DNA of 64,000 bases from Acheta domesticus (Eukaryota > Arthropoda > Insecta > Orthoptera > Gryllidae), in contig JAHLJT010000631.1 of the NCBI GenBank assembly GCA_031308135.1, positions 213,727,065-213,791,064 of the forward strand, read 5' to 3'. This document shows positions 13,471 through 23,773 of this stretch, piece after piece. Numbering within the stretch: position 1 is the first letter of the stretch; each line of letters opens with the position of its first letter. Position numbers and translations under genes: made by a program. The notes below the pieces were generated by a model. It worked only from the letters and a program-made list of their open reading frames with translations. It searched no databases and was not told the DNA's origin.

Positions 13471-14003
13471 ATTTAACCCTTAAGCATTCGCGCGGAAAAT
13501 TTTAAGGTGAATGGCTGCGCAACAAGTCACACAAATTTTTAATTTTACCACGTGCAGAATATATCTATGAAGACATGATTTGGCTGCAAAGAAGGATAAT
13601 TAAGACCAATTTGGTGACTAATTTTCAAGTAATTTGTTTTCCTAAAATGCAAAAATTACATTTCAATTGAATTTGAATTCATACGGAAGTTGCATGTTGG
13701 AGAAAACTATCTAAAACTTTTTTTATTAGTGAACATTCAAAACAAAGCCTTAAAGAAGCAATGACACTCTCTTAAGAAATTTCAGAATATTTGGTCACAA
13801 AGGCTGAAGTACAGTGTAGCGCAGAGTATCTCTTTCCAGGAAAATTCAAAAGGGCAAATTTGATACTGCTTCACAAAAGGGATTGCAATGCCTTCGTTGA
13901 AAAGGTATACGAATGCTCAACAAGGCATGAGGCTGAGTTTTCTCAGAAACAGGGCATATAAAGCTCGTTTATAATGCTGGGGAGCTGTACACTAAGCTGG
14001 GCT
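13471..14003. other. AT-rich spacer, no gene
   Basis: No coding signal or repeat recognised between the GC island and the hAT element's left target duplication. Confidence 0.5.
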
Positions 14004-14011
14004 GTTTAAAG

Positions 14012-14639
14012 CAGGCTTGCACAAGGGCCCCAGCAACACGCCTCACGACGGCCATGCCCCACCTGTTTCTAGTGAAAGACTTTCACTTTTGGGGCAAGCG
14101 ACCGCCGCCCGAGCCCTACGTGGGAGGAAAGCCCTGCGGCTCTTAAGACGGAAATGTGTTGAATTATGTTGAACTAAAACTTGAAATAACGCCTGTAGTT
14201 TCTGGACAGGCGAGATTTTGTATGTATACTATTATTTCAGACTAAATTGCTCGACAACTTCCACACATTTCACGGTCAATCTTTACTGTTGCAACTGATT
14301 TTGAAAATATTTGTAATATAAATCACAAGAAATGAAAATTTAACAATTCCTCATTGTAATAATAATACACTTCACCATACGTTTTAAATGTTTATTTTAC
14401 TTATTTGCTGTTACTTTTTCTCCGACACCATCTTCTGACATACAAGACACGTTGTTGCTCCATTTTTGTACCTGAATAAAAATTCGGGCTCGCACTTCAC
14501 ATTGAATCGACGATTCTGTAAGTAAAGTGAAGAGACAGCTCGGCCGTCGGGGACTATGCCAACTTTCCTGGTTCTCGGTGGGGCGTGGGCTTCCCGGCGC
14601 CCCAAGAAGGGGCTCAAATGGGGTGCTTGTGCACCTCTG
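14012..14639 (-). mobile_element. Internally deleted hAT-type transposon
   Basis: The left end reads CAGGCTTGCACAAGGGCCCC inward and the right end, reverse-complemented, reads CAGAGGTGCACAAGCACCCC: imperfect TIRs (15 of 20) with the CAG start typical of hAT elements. An 8-bp near-duplication flanks it: GTTTAAAG at 14004-14011 and GTTTAAAT at 14640-14647. The 8-bp site also fits hAT. The minus strand, reading inward from the right end, keeps a BED-type zinc-finger fragment (14411-14617) where a transposase N-terminus would be. At 628 bp the catalytic domain is missing, so the copy is non-autonomous. A 17-base palindrome (AGTGAAAG A CTTTCACT) sits at 14071-14087. Confidence 0.65.
14411..14617 (-). 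pseudogene. hAT transposase N-terminal fragment with BED-like zinc finger
   Basis: The 68-aa frame contains NRRFNVKCEPEFLF, then YKNGATTCLVCQKMVSEKK and a stop. The pattern (aromatic-rich lead, then N-G-x-x-x-C-L-V-C-x-K-x-V-S) is what I know from BED-type or degenerate-BED fingers of hAT-derived proteins such as the GTF2IRD2/ZBED group. The usual downstream histidine pair and the RNaseH-like catalytic domain are absent, so this is a truncated relic inside the deleted hAT element. An overlapping frame at 14397-14663 is its shadow. Family assignment rests on motif recognition only. Confidence 0.5.
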
Positions 14640-14712
14640 GTTTAAATCATAGAACACTTGCATGACGAACTTTGTTCATGGTACCTGAATAGTATTTATT
14701 ACGTTATATATA

Positions 14713-15065
14713 CTAGCGTACCCGTGCGAGAACTCTCGCATGTTAAACCCCACTCTTTCCCTATCCATTTGTATATCCTTTTCATTAAGAAGGAAAGTTG
14801 TTAATGAAACGTGTCTATTTGTTTAAAAAATGTATAAGTGTAACTTCTAATGTGCTTATAGAATATCAAACAAAAATAACAATGCAATTGATATTGGAAG
14901 CAAATTTGCAATAAAGGTTTATTCAGCATAGATATTCTTGGAATAATTCATACTTTTTTAAAAACAACACTAGAAGAAATTATTCAATCTCACTTGAGAG
15001 CTAGCTTTTGGCTTTCCTTGATAGTCACAAAAATAATAGAAAAGGTTTTTACTCTTGAGAAAGTA
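14713..15065 (-). mobile_element. Helitron-like repeat, copy 1
   Basis: On the minus strand the sequence ends with a 16-base hairpin (TGCGAGA paired with TCTCGCA, 14725-14740), eight bases, then CTAG (14713-14716) followed by T: the layout of a Helitron 3' terminus. The same sequence recurs diverged at 15740-16140 in the same orientation. Shared blocks include AATAAAGGTTTATTCAGCAT and GATAGTCACAAAAA. No coding potential, so non-autonomous. The 5' limit is set only by loss of similarity between the copies. Confidence 0.45.
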
Positions 15066-15739
15066 AAAATAAGTAGTGGGAAAATACCAGATTGGGCAAG
15101 TACAACCGTACTCTTTTCAATATTATTTGACTTTCCTTGATTTGTTATGAGGAACATAGGGGGTTTTGGAGAGTCAGGGTACCAGCTTGCTGGGGTGCGA
15201 AAATTGAAAAATTATTTCTATACTAAAAAGTATTGTATTATTTTCTGCGTTCTTACTTACCTCAAGAAAAGCAATTCCGAGTCCATAAATAATCAAACTA
15301 ATATTTTCACCTCTGAGAATTAAATACCATTTGTTACAGTTACAAACAATGTAGTAGGCTTAGACATCACTTCGGTACATGGGAATGTTGCTGATGTTTG
15401 CATATTGAATGTCTTAACTAAACGACACCTTGAGTTTAATATCAAAAGGTGTACTATTTACAATATGAGTTTGCAGCTGGGCGTTGATGTACACACTTCC
15501 AGATATCGCCAACATTTAAATCGTGTCTTAGGACTGCGAATGTTGACAGTTGTCGTGCGACTTGCGCTATTCTTTCTATAATTTAAATTTCGTTGCTTTT
15601 TTAAAAATTAATTTACACAGTATTGTAACGTAGCGCATTTCGATTTTTGTTTTTCATATATTTCAAGCTATTTTACTATAGCTAATTTAAAAAGATTGTT
15701 CTTTGCGCTGCGCCATAGCACAAGTTTTCCACTACTACC
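15066..15739. other. AT-rich spacer between the Helitron-like repeats
   Basis: No gene or RNA recognised. Confidence 0.4.
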
Positions 15740-16140
15740 TCCGCAAACCCGTGCGAGAAGTCGCATCTTTGACCCCACACCCATCCCTATACTTCTATTT
15801 CCATTCTAAGAAGGAAAGTTTTAAACGAAACGCATTTATTTCCTTAAAAATATATAAAGGTCACTTGCAATGAACTAACATAATATCAATTAACAATTAA
15901 AATTAAAACAATGATATTTAAAAGAGCAATTGAATATATTGAATTGATAATAAAAGCAATTGATGTTTAAAATAAATTTTCAATAAAGGTTTATTCAGCA
16001 TCATAAGATTTCTTGGAACTATTCACAACACTTCCTTAAAGATAATATTTGAAGCAATTATTGAATATTCTTTGACATTTAGCTTTTAGCTTGTCGTGAT
16101 AGTCACAAAAAATATTATCTTTTTTATTTTGAGAAAGCTA
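15740..16140 (-). mobile_element. Helitron-like repeat, copy 2 (diverged)
   Basis: Same orientation and block order as copy 1, including the CCCGTGCGAGAAGTCGCA region that is its terminal hairpin (weaker, five pairs), AATAAAGGTTTATTCAGCAT and GATAGTCACAAAAA. The CTAG end is not preserved: the equivalent bases read GTAG/T and are displaced. It is therefore an older or independent copy. Confidence 0.4.
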
Positions 16141-16256
16141 CGTGTCTGAACCCGCTGATTTGAAAATTCCATCGAATGATAACGAAAATACTGGTACAGG
16201 TAAAACACAAACACAGTCTTCACTCTTCATCGTAAACCCACATCCCTCCATAATTA

Positions 16257-16671
16257 TGTACTATTCGCGCACTTTTTCTTGATCCTCCACAGCGGGGGGT
16301 GCGTGGAGAGGCGGGTTCTGTCTACGTCACGGCAGTGCAGTGTTGTCAACATCCACAGAAAACTCAGCGTAAAAGCAGGTCTTGGACTAGATAGCAATGA
16401 GAAACAACTCACTTTTTTTTTAATTCTGCAGAAATAATTAATAATTGTAGAAATTATTGATTAACAAGAAGGAGCGCAGTACGCAGAGGTCGTTAGAAAG
16501 AGAGAGAGCGAAAACTGAGAAGTCCGAATTGTAAAGGAAGAAGGTGAGCAGCACTGCAAACTGAGCCGTGACGTTCCGAGTGGAGCTCATATTTTCTGCC
16601 GAGCCGTGCTGTGCCGGGCTAAGCGAGAACTAGGGAGCTGGAGGATCAAGAAAAAGTGCGAGCATAGTACA
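16257..16671. mobile_element. TIR element (about 415 bp)
   Basis: Bases 16257-16293 and 16637-16671 are an imperfect inverted repeat. The shared core is CGCACTTTTTCTTGATCCTC, preceded on each side by TGTACTAT. The interior is GC-mixed and has no transposase. I could not settle the target duplication: flanks read AATTA and CAACT. Likely a MITE; superfamily unknown. Confidence 0.55.
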
Positions 16672-17725
16672 CAACTCTTACAGACCACGGCAAAACGTTA
16701 ATTGAATGGTTTCACTACACGCATAAGAAACAATCTTCATAGGTATCAAACAACTATATTTAGCACTTTTAGTTCTTGCTAGGAGAGCAAATTTTGAATT
16801 AATGGTTATGCAAATAAACCTCGTCAGACTGCACAAACCACAGTGTCTACAGAAAGCGTAAATATATGATTGAGGAATCTAAGCCTTCTAAGCGTGTTGT
16901 CACAAAAAATAGCTACCTGCAATAAGGGTTGAAATATTTAGGTGGCATTGGTAGATTTGAAGCGACGAACGGAAAATTTAGTTGAATGTCCAAGAATATC
17001 TCATCTTGTATATTATGATAAGAAAAAGATTTCTTTGAGGCCATCGGCCTCAATATTGTAATTTTTAAGGCCCAAAAACGCTTTTTTTAGGAGTTATTTG
17101 CAGATATAGTTCGGCATGCAATGCGGGTTGCATTTTTATGAGTATTTCGATGCATTTTTTTAAACAAATCCTCCTTATTTTCAAAGTCAAAGTGCAATTC
17201 GTCAAGTCTCCGTGAAATTCTCTTCCTTTAGAGACGTTATTTATAAATATTGGTTGCGTGTGAGAACCGCAACGGAAAGGTATACTACTGAAATAATACA
17301 GGAGACGATATATATATGTATCCTGAAGTAACTTTCAATAAAGAACTATAAAAAGCACACGAATAATTTATACAGTTGAACCAAAGTCAATAGCTGATGA
17401 TTACACGTAGAAAATTTTAAATTTTATTGCCGAAGTAGCCCAAAAAATTATATGATGCAACTTATATAACATTTTTTGTTTGGTATATAAGATATACGCA
17501 TTAAATTGGAGTTCATTTTTTAGTAATGACGTATAAATCCTTCTCGATAAGAGCATTATTTTTCTCTAGTAAAATCATGCCTTACGATAAACAGAAATAT
17601 CAACGTAAGTATGTAAATGATTACAGTTGTGTTTAAAAATAGTATTTAAAAGGTTATCGTCCAAAAAATCTAATATTTTAGCAGACGTTGATGATAACAA
17701 AAACAACAACAATAATGATTGTAAC
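16672..17725. other. AT-rich intergenic DNA, no gene
   Basis: Nothing recognised. Confidence 0.45.
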
Positions 17726-17726
17726 G

Positions 17727-17735
17727 ATAATAATA

Positions 17736-17776
<41 letters not shown>

Positions 17777-17793
17777 TATTATTATTATTATTA
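17727..17793. repeat. (AAT)n-(ATT)n palindromic microsatellite
   Basis: About 16 AAT units run directly into about six ATT units, so the tract is a near-perfect palindrome that could form a hairpin or cruciform. The change of strand register in the middle could mark the junction of two tracts. Confidence 0.9.
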
Positions 17794-17838
17794 CTATTTT
17801 TGGCGAGGCTCACGTTGTAAGGCCTGCTCTTCCGCCTA
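17794..17838 (-). other. Possible short 3' tail of a retrotransposon
   Basis: Right after the ATT tract lies a 45-base GC-rich patch (TTTTTGGCGAGGCTCACGTT, then GTAAGGCCTGCTCTTCCGCC) inside very AT-rich DNA. On the minus strand it would end directly in (TAA)n, as the RLE retrotransposon 3' ends do. It is not the copy B terminus. Speculative. Confidence 0.25.
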
Positions 17839-18264
17839 ACTACTTAAATATTTACATTTACATAATTACAATAGAGTTTGAAACAATTGATGATTTTCTC
17901 ACAGAAGCACAAGAAAGCGAACATTTGATATACGGAAAATTTATATGGATTGATATTTATATATGCATAAATTAATATTATTTATATTTAAACAGTGAAA
18001 ATTAAATTGTTTGTTAATGTAAATTTCAATTACAATAGATGAAATAAATAATCAAAGACGTGTGTCATGATTTCATCGTTGTAGAATGTAAATAGAGGAA
18101 TTGGAGCAAATCTTTGACTTCTCTCCCACATTTGGTATATCGACTTCTACTCTCAAATGAGAAATAAAAATTATATTGCAAGGGATTTAAATAGAACTTA
18201 GGTTGGGAGAAAAAAAGCTGAGTGCGATAGCAAGAGGCGCATAATTCTTCAGAGTGAATAATAT
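17839..18264. other. AT-rich intergenic DNA, no gene
   Basis: Nothing recognised. Confidence 0.4.
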
Positions 18265-18412
18265 TATTTTATTTTGTTCGTGACTGAAATAGATCATTAC
18301 GTGAAAGTTAGTTATTATACACTCGCGCAAATTTGCTCTTGAAAAATTAACTAACTTGCACATAATGATCTATGTCGTCTTGGTGTAATATAAAATAATT
18401 TATCTTTTTTGA
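18265..18412. repeat. Foldback / hairpin sequence
   Basis: Bases 18291-18314 and 18348-18371 are inverted copies (22 of 24 pair), separated by a 33-base loop. Weaker pairing continues outward into ATTATTTTAT-type sequence to about 18265 and 18412. The size fits a small MITE or a microRNA-precursor-like hairpin. The core arm (AGATCATTAcGTGaAAGTTA) matches no conserved insect miRNA I know. Confidence 0.5.
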
Positions 18413-18550
18413 TTGCCTTTGCAACACTCCGATCTTATTCTCTTCTACAAGTGGGCGTAATGGTGAATTATGATTGATTTCGGCGGTACATGTGAAGCCT
18501 TGGAGGGTACAGTTGAGTTGACAATTGCTGTCTTGCGAGAAATGTAGGGT

Positions 18551-18709
18551 ATTCCTGAACGTATTAAAAGTGAAGCTGCGGAAGTTGTGGAAGATACACT
18601 ACCCGAATACGTAATTTTTAAGGAGAGGAGGAGAGAAAGAAGAGTTAACAACATATGTGCGGAAGTTATGTTACGTTATTTTGCAGCGGAAGTAAGTACT
18701 ATTACTTAA
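18551..18709 (+). pseudogene. Possible Crypton-like tyrosine-recombinase N-terminal relic
   Basis: This 52-codon frame reads IPERIKSEAAEVVEDTLPEY, a basic stretch, then NNICAEVMLRYFAAEVSTIT and stop. The pattern (I-P-E, acidic helix, L-P-E, basic/aromatic middle, E-V-x-L-x-Y-F-x-E) resembles the N-terminal SAM-like region of Crypton-type tyrosine-recombinase proteins common in insect genomes. The middle segment has lost the usual aromatic spacing, there is no upstream start in frame, and no catalytic R-H-R-Y follows. The frame ends near GAAGTAAGT, which could be a splice donor. Assignment is by memory of the family and uncertain. Confidence 0.35.
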
Positions 18710-19290
18710 TACAGGTTCGTAGGGATGTATACAAAAGTGTGTGTTATACTTTGTTATTTGATGTATATTATTAGTATATGTGTTATTTTTATTAATAAAT
18801 GATTACGTATAAGTGCTTTTCAGTGTACCTAGAGCCTATACCTATACCTAGATACCTAGAGCCTTCGTTTTTCAATAAAATAATGTTGTTTTGTTCATCA
18901 TATTGTGCAGTTCGCCGACAGCAGATTTGCTATTGTTTAACGTGAAAATTGATAGCTACGATGTAATTAAGAGCCATTTCACCGACTTCGGACACCTAAG
19001 TAAACAGTCTACAAAGGCGATCAAAAAAGATAAATTTTATTTAAACTCTGTGTCACACACTCTTTTCTTAACCATTTTTCAATTTTTCTATTTTTGTTTA
19101 CTTTTAAACACTCATACATGCTTATCCCAATTCCTGTATCTCAATTTTTGGGTTTCATTTAAAAAGTTCCATCGGAAATCCTGAAGAAATAAATAACATG
19201 TTTAATTTGCATTCGAGGTAAAATTCCCTTAAGAATATTCTCTTTTTAACTTCAAAGTCATTGCCGCATATAACATAATACACACGCGTA
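18710..19290. other. AT-rich intergenic DNA, no gene
   Basis: Small direct repeats of CTAGAGCC/CCTATACC near 18830-18865. A 97-aa frame (18891-19184) is AT-rich with no domain. Confidence 0.45.
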
Positions 19291-19765
19291 ACAGTTTGTG
19301 CTTGAGCGTAATGAGCCGGGGTCAGGGCAGGGGGTGGGGCTGAATAACGGCCGGGGGCGTGGCTGGGCACTGCGGGGAGGCGCGGGTTCTGATAGGCCCT
19401 GCGCTTTATGGCACGACCTTGCTTCGCCTGGCCTCGCCCCGCCCCTCCCCGCACCCCGGCGCCCGCCCGCCCCCGCCCATCGGGTGCACCTGGGCCATGC
19501 AAATGCCGCCTGCGCCAGCAACTTTGATGTGCCGGGTTCAATAAGGTGGCAATGAGAGCGGTTGTAAAAAAAGCGGGCGCTCTTTGAACGGGGCTAATAT
19601 GACGGCGGGCCCGCCGCAACAAGGCATCGCGAGCGCCGCCAATGGCGTGCGTCAGAGCGCGCCGGGCGCTCTCGCCACCGCGGGCGCCCCGCCCCGCCCC
19701 GCCCGCATCCACCGGCCTCGCGCTGTCCCAAGATTTCGCGACAGCCCACCAACGGTTGCTGTTTA
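19291..19765. other. GC-rich island, possible regulatory element
   Basis: The core (19485-19640) is high-complexity sequence with recognisable binding-site cores: E-box CACCTG, the octamer ATGCAAAT (POU), CTTTGATGT (TCF/LEF-like) and TAATATGACG. A G-rich then C-rich flank precedes it (19310-19480). The 185-aa minus frame (19155-19712) and others overlap on both strands and have no domain. Conserved non-coding DNA or a CpG-island promoter is more likely than a gene. Confidence 0.4.
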
Positions 19766-21600
19766 ATTAGTGATGCCTTTTTTGACTTTCTGGCTTGTTT
19801 ACTCACTCTGTGTTCCCTCGCCCTTTCATCGGTTTTGTTTTATCGTACTTACCAGGTTGGCTTTGAAAATGTAGAGGTTTTTGCAAAAATCATATCTCTT
19901 TCTAAATTTTCAATTATACTTTACAACGTTTCCTAGACGTATATCAATTAAAAAAACCTTTTAAGAGAAAAGTAGTGCTACAAAAGCGCGTTTTTCCTTC
20001 CATTATTTGTAATGGTGTACCTCCTAAACATACATTTATGCAGTTTTTTAAGAATCAAAACAACGATTATGTTATGTTATTCGGTAAATTTAGCTCCATC
20101 TATTCCAAAAATTGGATCCGTTTTTGAGAAAATTTATTTTTAAAATGATCTTTATTTAACTCTACACAAAAACTACTAGTATTTAAAAAAATGTACGTGG
20201 CATTATTTAAAAATTTAATTTTCAAATATAGATAAAATCATTTTTGAGAAAATTTTGAAAATGTCTTACAAGAATTCCGTGTAAAGTACCTTCTCCCCCT
20301 CAAAACAACAAGTATCTGTTTCAAAGGACCCTGACATGAGCCATATCGATCGAGGAATATCAGTTTTAATGAATTTTTTTAAATGTTTTAAGGCCAACTG
20401 TTTTTCTCAGAAACAGACACAGACAGACAGATATTTTCCTGTATATCAATATTTCGGTATAAAAGATCCACAAAACATATAGTCTGACAGCTTGACGTAT
20501 TAGTAATTACTTCATATACAAAAAAATCCACTTTCTCAGTATTAGGGACAATACAATTTATTCTGCCAAAAATCTCCATTTTTACGGCAGCATTCCATAA
20601 CATTCTACACACAACATAAACTACGCGAGAAAGTAAAAATAGAAATATTCTACCATTTTTACTTTCTCGTATACGTTCTACATACATTGTATAAGAGAAA
20701 CTAGGTAAAAAGGCGCAAAATCGATTTCCAGATAAACGTTTTAAGGTTCCCTGATAGCGAAATAGTGTTTATTTCAAAACGTCCGTCCATCTGTCGGCCT
20801 GCTTGTGAACAATGTTCTAGCATCTAAACTATTCATAAGATTTTTTCCGATGCATCCAACTTTTTGAACGGATAGAACTAAGTGCATTAAATAATAAGTA
20901 AAATTATATTGGTGTAACGTTTTGATTATTCAAAAATCTAATTTTTTGAAATTTCTCTTACATTGGCTATATTTACATTAAAGACTTTTTTTTTATAATT
21001 TATTGCACTTGTGAGCGCAACTGCTTCAACTTGTTTTCGGTAAAGTGTCTCGAAAACTCAACTGCTTTCTGTGAAAATGAGATCAAAATTGCGCATTTTC
21101 AGAAACACGCAGAGGAAATTTTCTTAAAAAATCGGCTTCAAATTTTCACCACGAAAATTTGCATATAAAGTCAAGTCCTACTCTTCTATGATATTATTAT
21201 CTACAAAAATTATAGTATTAGTGGGTCTAAAAATCGATAAAATGTGAAAAAGTAGAAGATTTTTACAAATATTTTTTCAACTCCCCTATTTTGTAAAAAA
21301 AAGTATAAATTTTACATTTTACATTAACAAAGTGTTAACTGATGCAAACTCTGAATATTGTTCTACAACATTTTGAGTTATGTTAATTAAGTTTAAGAAA
21401 ATTGTTCATTAATGAGTGCGATAGATGTCTGAAAGTAACTTTGCGTTGTTGCAATGGAAACGAATTGTGTCAAAGTCATTAAGATATATGTATCCTATGA
21501 TACGCATGTTAAAGACCGCGTATGCATAAAAATAGCAGTTTCAGTTGTATTAATATTTAATCAAATTATTAAATTACATAACCCCAACGCATTTACTAAT
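19766..21600. other. AT-rich DNA with diverged repeats, no gene
   Basis: The phrase TTTTTGAGAAAATTTA/TTTTGA recurs near 20120 and 20245, and the style recurs around 58.6-58.9 kb. A perfect hairpin lies at 20626-20669, inside a block (about 20448-20680) loosely similar to 38650-38880. No coding sequence. Confidence 0.4.
20626..20669. repeat. Perfect 15-bp hairpin (CGAGAAAGTAAAAAT)
   Basis: 20626-20640 is the exact reverse complement of 20655-20669, with a 14-base loop. The motif GAGAAAGTAAAAA also occurs at 15058 and 38851, and TTTTACTTTCCCGTATACG at 60601, so it belongs to a dispersed repeat family. Confidence 0.7.
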
Positions 21601-21601
21601 A

Positions 21602-21697
21602 GTACGGCCAAGTGCTCGGTCTCGTGAGTTCCGGGCTTGGGGCTTGATGCCGTATTACGTGAACGCTAAATCATTGGGTTCGAAACCCGTGTAAGGA
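21602..21697 (+). other. tRNA-like sequence (possible tRNA-derived relic)
   Basis: GGCCAAGTGCTCGG resembles a Pol III A box, and GGGTTCGAAACCC is close to a B box with a T-arm. The spacing would suit a tRNA with a long variable arm, but I cannot fold an acceptor stem or assign an anticodon. A decayed tRNA or a tRNA-derived SINE head is the most I can support. Confidence 0.25.
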
Positions 21698-23728
21698 ATT
21701 AATGTTTTAAGTTGTGTTAGTGGTCATTCGAAGTGCCGCATCTATAACATCTATACCCTAATTCTCCCATTATCCCTTGGCCTGGCAGATAACCGTGTTT
21801 GCGATGTGTTTTTAATTTTAGGAATTACAGCCCTACATCCAAAACAATGGTACAAGCACCGAGTTGAGATCAAGGTATGCCATGGACTTGAATGCAAAGG
21901 TATATGACCGAGGTAGTCCTAAGCGATGCTCGGAAAGTGCGAAGGTGCTCTTCACTGAGCATATGCGGAGAGAAGCTTAGGTTCTCAATAGGTCCTTCAG
22001 ACGCCGACACTTAGCAGTTGATCAAGGGATGAGAAAAACCGAAATGATAGTGAGACTAAAGAGAATATGAAATTAACTAGCACGAGAAAGTCTTGGCCAT
22101 TCACAAGTATTTTTTATAAGATGGAGAAATAAAATTGGGCTATTGATTCTGGATTAAGAACGGAAGGACAAGTGCAGTGAAGGTTGAAGGAGCGGAGAAT
22201 AAGATTCTGGACTCAAAATAGGAAAATGAATTAACTTTGAAACAAACCAAGTACGTGTGAATGTGGAACCACATATACGTTCTGTACATGTGAAATATAG
22301 ACCTTGAAAGTATGTTGCGAAACTTAAACTAATAATTTAATCTCATTTTAACTTCTTTCTCAAACAAACGCCAGTTATTTTCATTCCAGCAAGAGTCAAG
22401 ATACACATTCTTTGCTTAGATTTCGCTTTCTTTTCTATTTGACTTAAAATTTAATCCATCAGTGACCGCGCAGGATGACTGAATCACCCCACTACTGTTC
22501 AGGAGCACACTATACTTTTAGAAATATCTTCCAAGCCTCTCAGTTCCTTTCGAAGATCGCAATAGACATGTGGCCTGGTATCTCAACGTTCAATGGCTAC
22601 TCACTGTTTGTGACAAAATTGACCGCAAAAGAAATTTGACTTAGTATATTGTCCTAAAGACAACCGAGCCTTTTTTTTCCTGCTGGGCAGTTAGTTCATG
22701 GTATTTAACGACCGAGACTACGCAGTAAGCAGTCTCAAAACAGCAAGTCGTCACAAAACACGATGAGAGTTATTTACATGTCCAATTTAATCTTTTTTTG
22801 TGAGAAGTATATTCAAACTATATGTAATTTTCTGATAACAAAATATTTTTCAACAAAAGTAATGAAGAAAATCGCGAAACACAGCTACAGTGTTATCATG
22901 AGAAAAAATACGTTTTTATTTAGATACTAGTTAAAGTAACAATTTTAATTTCGCACGGTAGGAATGAAATGGAAGAGAACAATAATCAAAATGAAAATGT
23001 AGTAGATTCAAACTCGCACGTAGATGCAAATAAGTTCTAGTGGCTTGCATCAGCAAATATGCTACTGTCGAATGCGTGTGGAAAACACGGTCGTGGAGCA
23101 GCAAAAACGCGGTTGTTCTGAAACGGCTCACGTGAATATAGAAGCTACTTTTTTACGTTGCATGACGCCAGCTAAGTTGAAAGCAATGACGCTCTGAGTA
23201 TGAGTATATTCGTAACTCTGGTATGAGAAATTGTGGATAAACATAATCAAATATTCGTCTTTAGTCAAAATCGAAACTAGTTTTTGGATTTACTACGTAC
23301 CAAACAAAACCTTTGACACCTCTTACAAGGTCAGATACAGCTTATTTTTCTGTGAATTTGTGCGTGCATCAGAAATATGAAATACATACTACGTATGCAG
23401 AAACAAGAATATCTTACTTTACCGTAAAATGCTAATTTTAGAGTCATTATTAAAATTCGCTATTCTCTACGAGTGAAAAAAAGAAAAATATCCAAAATGC
23501 GACGCAAACAGTTCCTTGTTATTTTATAGTAGTGACATGTTGTACTTCATTACAGAATAAATAAACATTTAAGTTAGCTGGTTTGAACAACCATCGTATT
23601 GAGTCAATAAGAAAAGAAATTCATAATCATACTTAAGGGTTTTCCTTTACTCACTAGCTAACCAAATCCAGAAACTTAAGTGAAATTTTCAAAGCGAGGA
23701 ACCAAAGATTAATTTAATTAAACGAAAG

Positions 23729-23730
<2 letters not shown>
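21698..23730. other. AT-rich intergenic DNA, no gene
   Basis: Nothing recognised. The segment 21780-22000 is more balanced in composition but has no long frame. Confidence 0.45.

Positions 23731-23731
<1 letters not shown>

Positions 23732-23768
<37 letters not shown>
23732..23768. repeat. (TA)n microsatellite
   Basis: About 18 uninterrupted TA dinucleotides. Confidence 0.9.

Positions 23769-23773
<5 letters not shown>

Noticed and set aside
12410..13505. Open frames of 140-259 aa on both strands
   Set aside because: Pro/Arg/Ala on minus and Gly/Val/Arg on plus, all overlapping in a GC-rich hexamer repeat; no domain, so products of composition.
14397..14663. 88-aa minus frame overlapping the zinc-finger fragment
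   Set aside because: It is the alternative frame; the C-L-V-C finger pattern lies in the 14411-14617 frame.
17627..17975. Poly-Asn and poly-Ile frames over the AAT tract
   Set aside because: Translations of a microsatellite.
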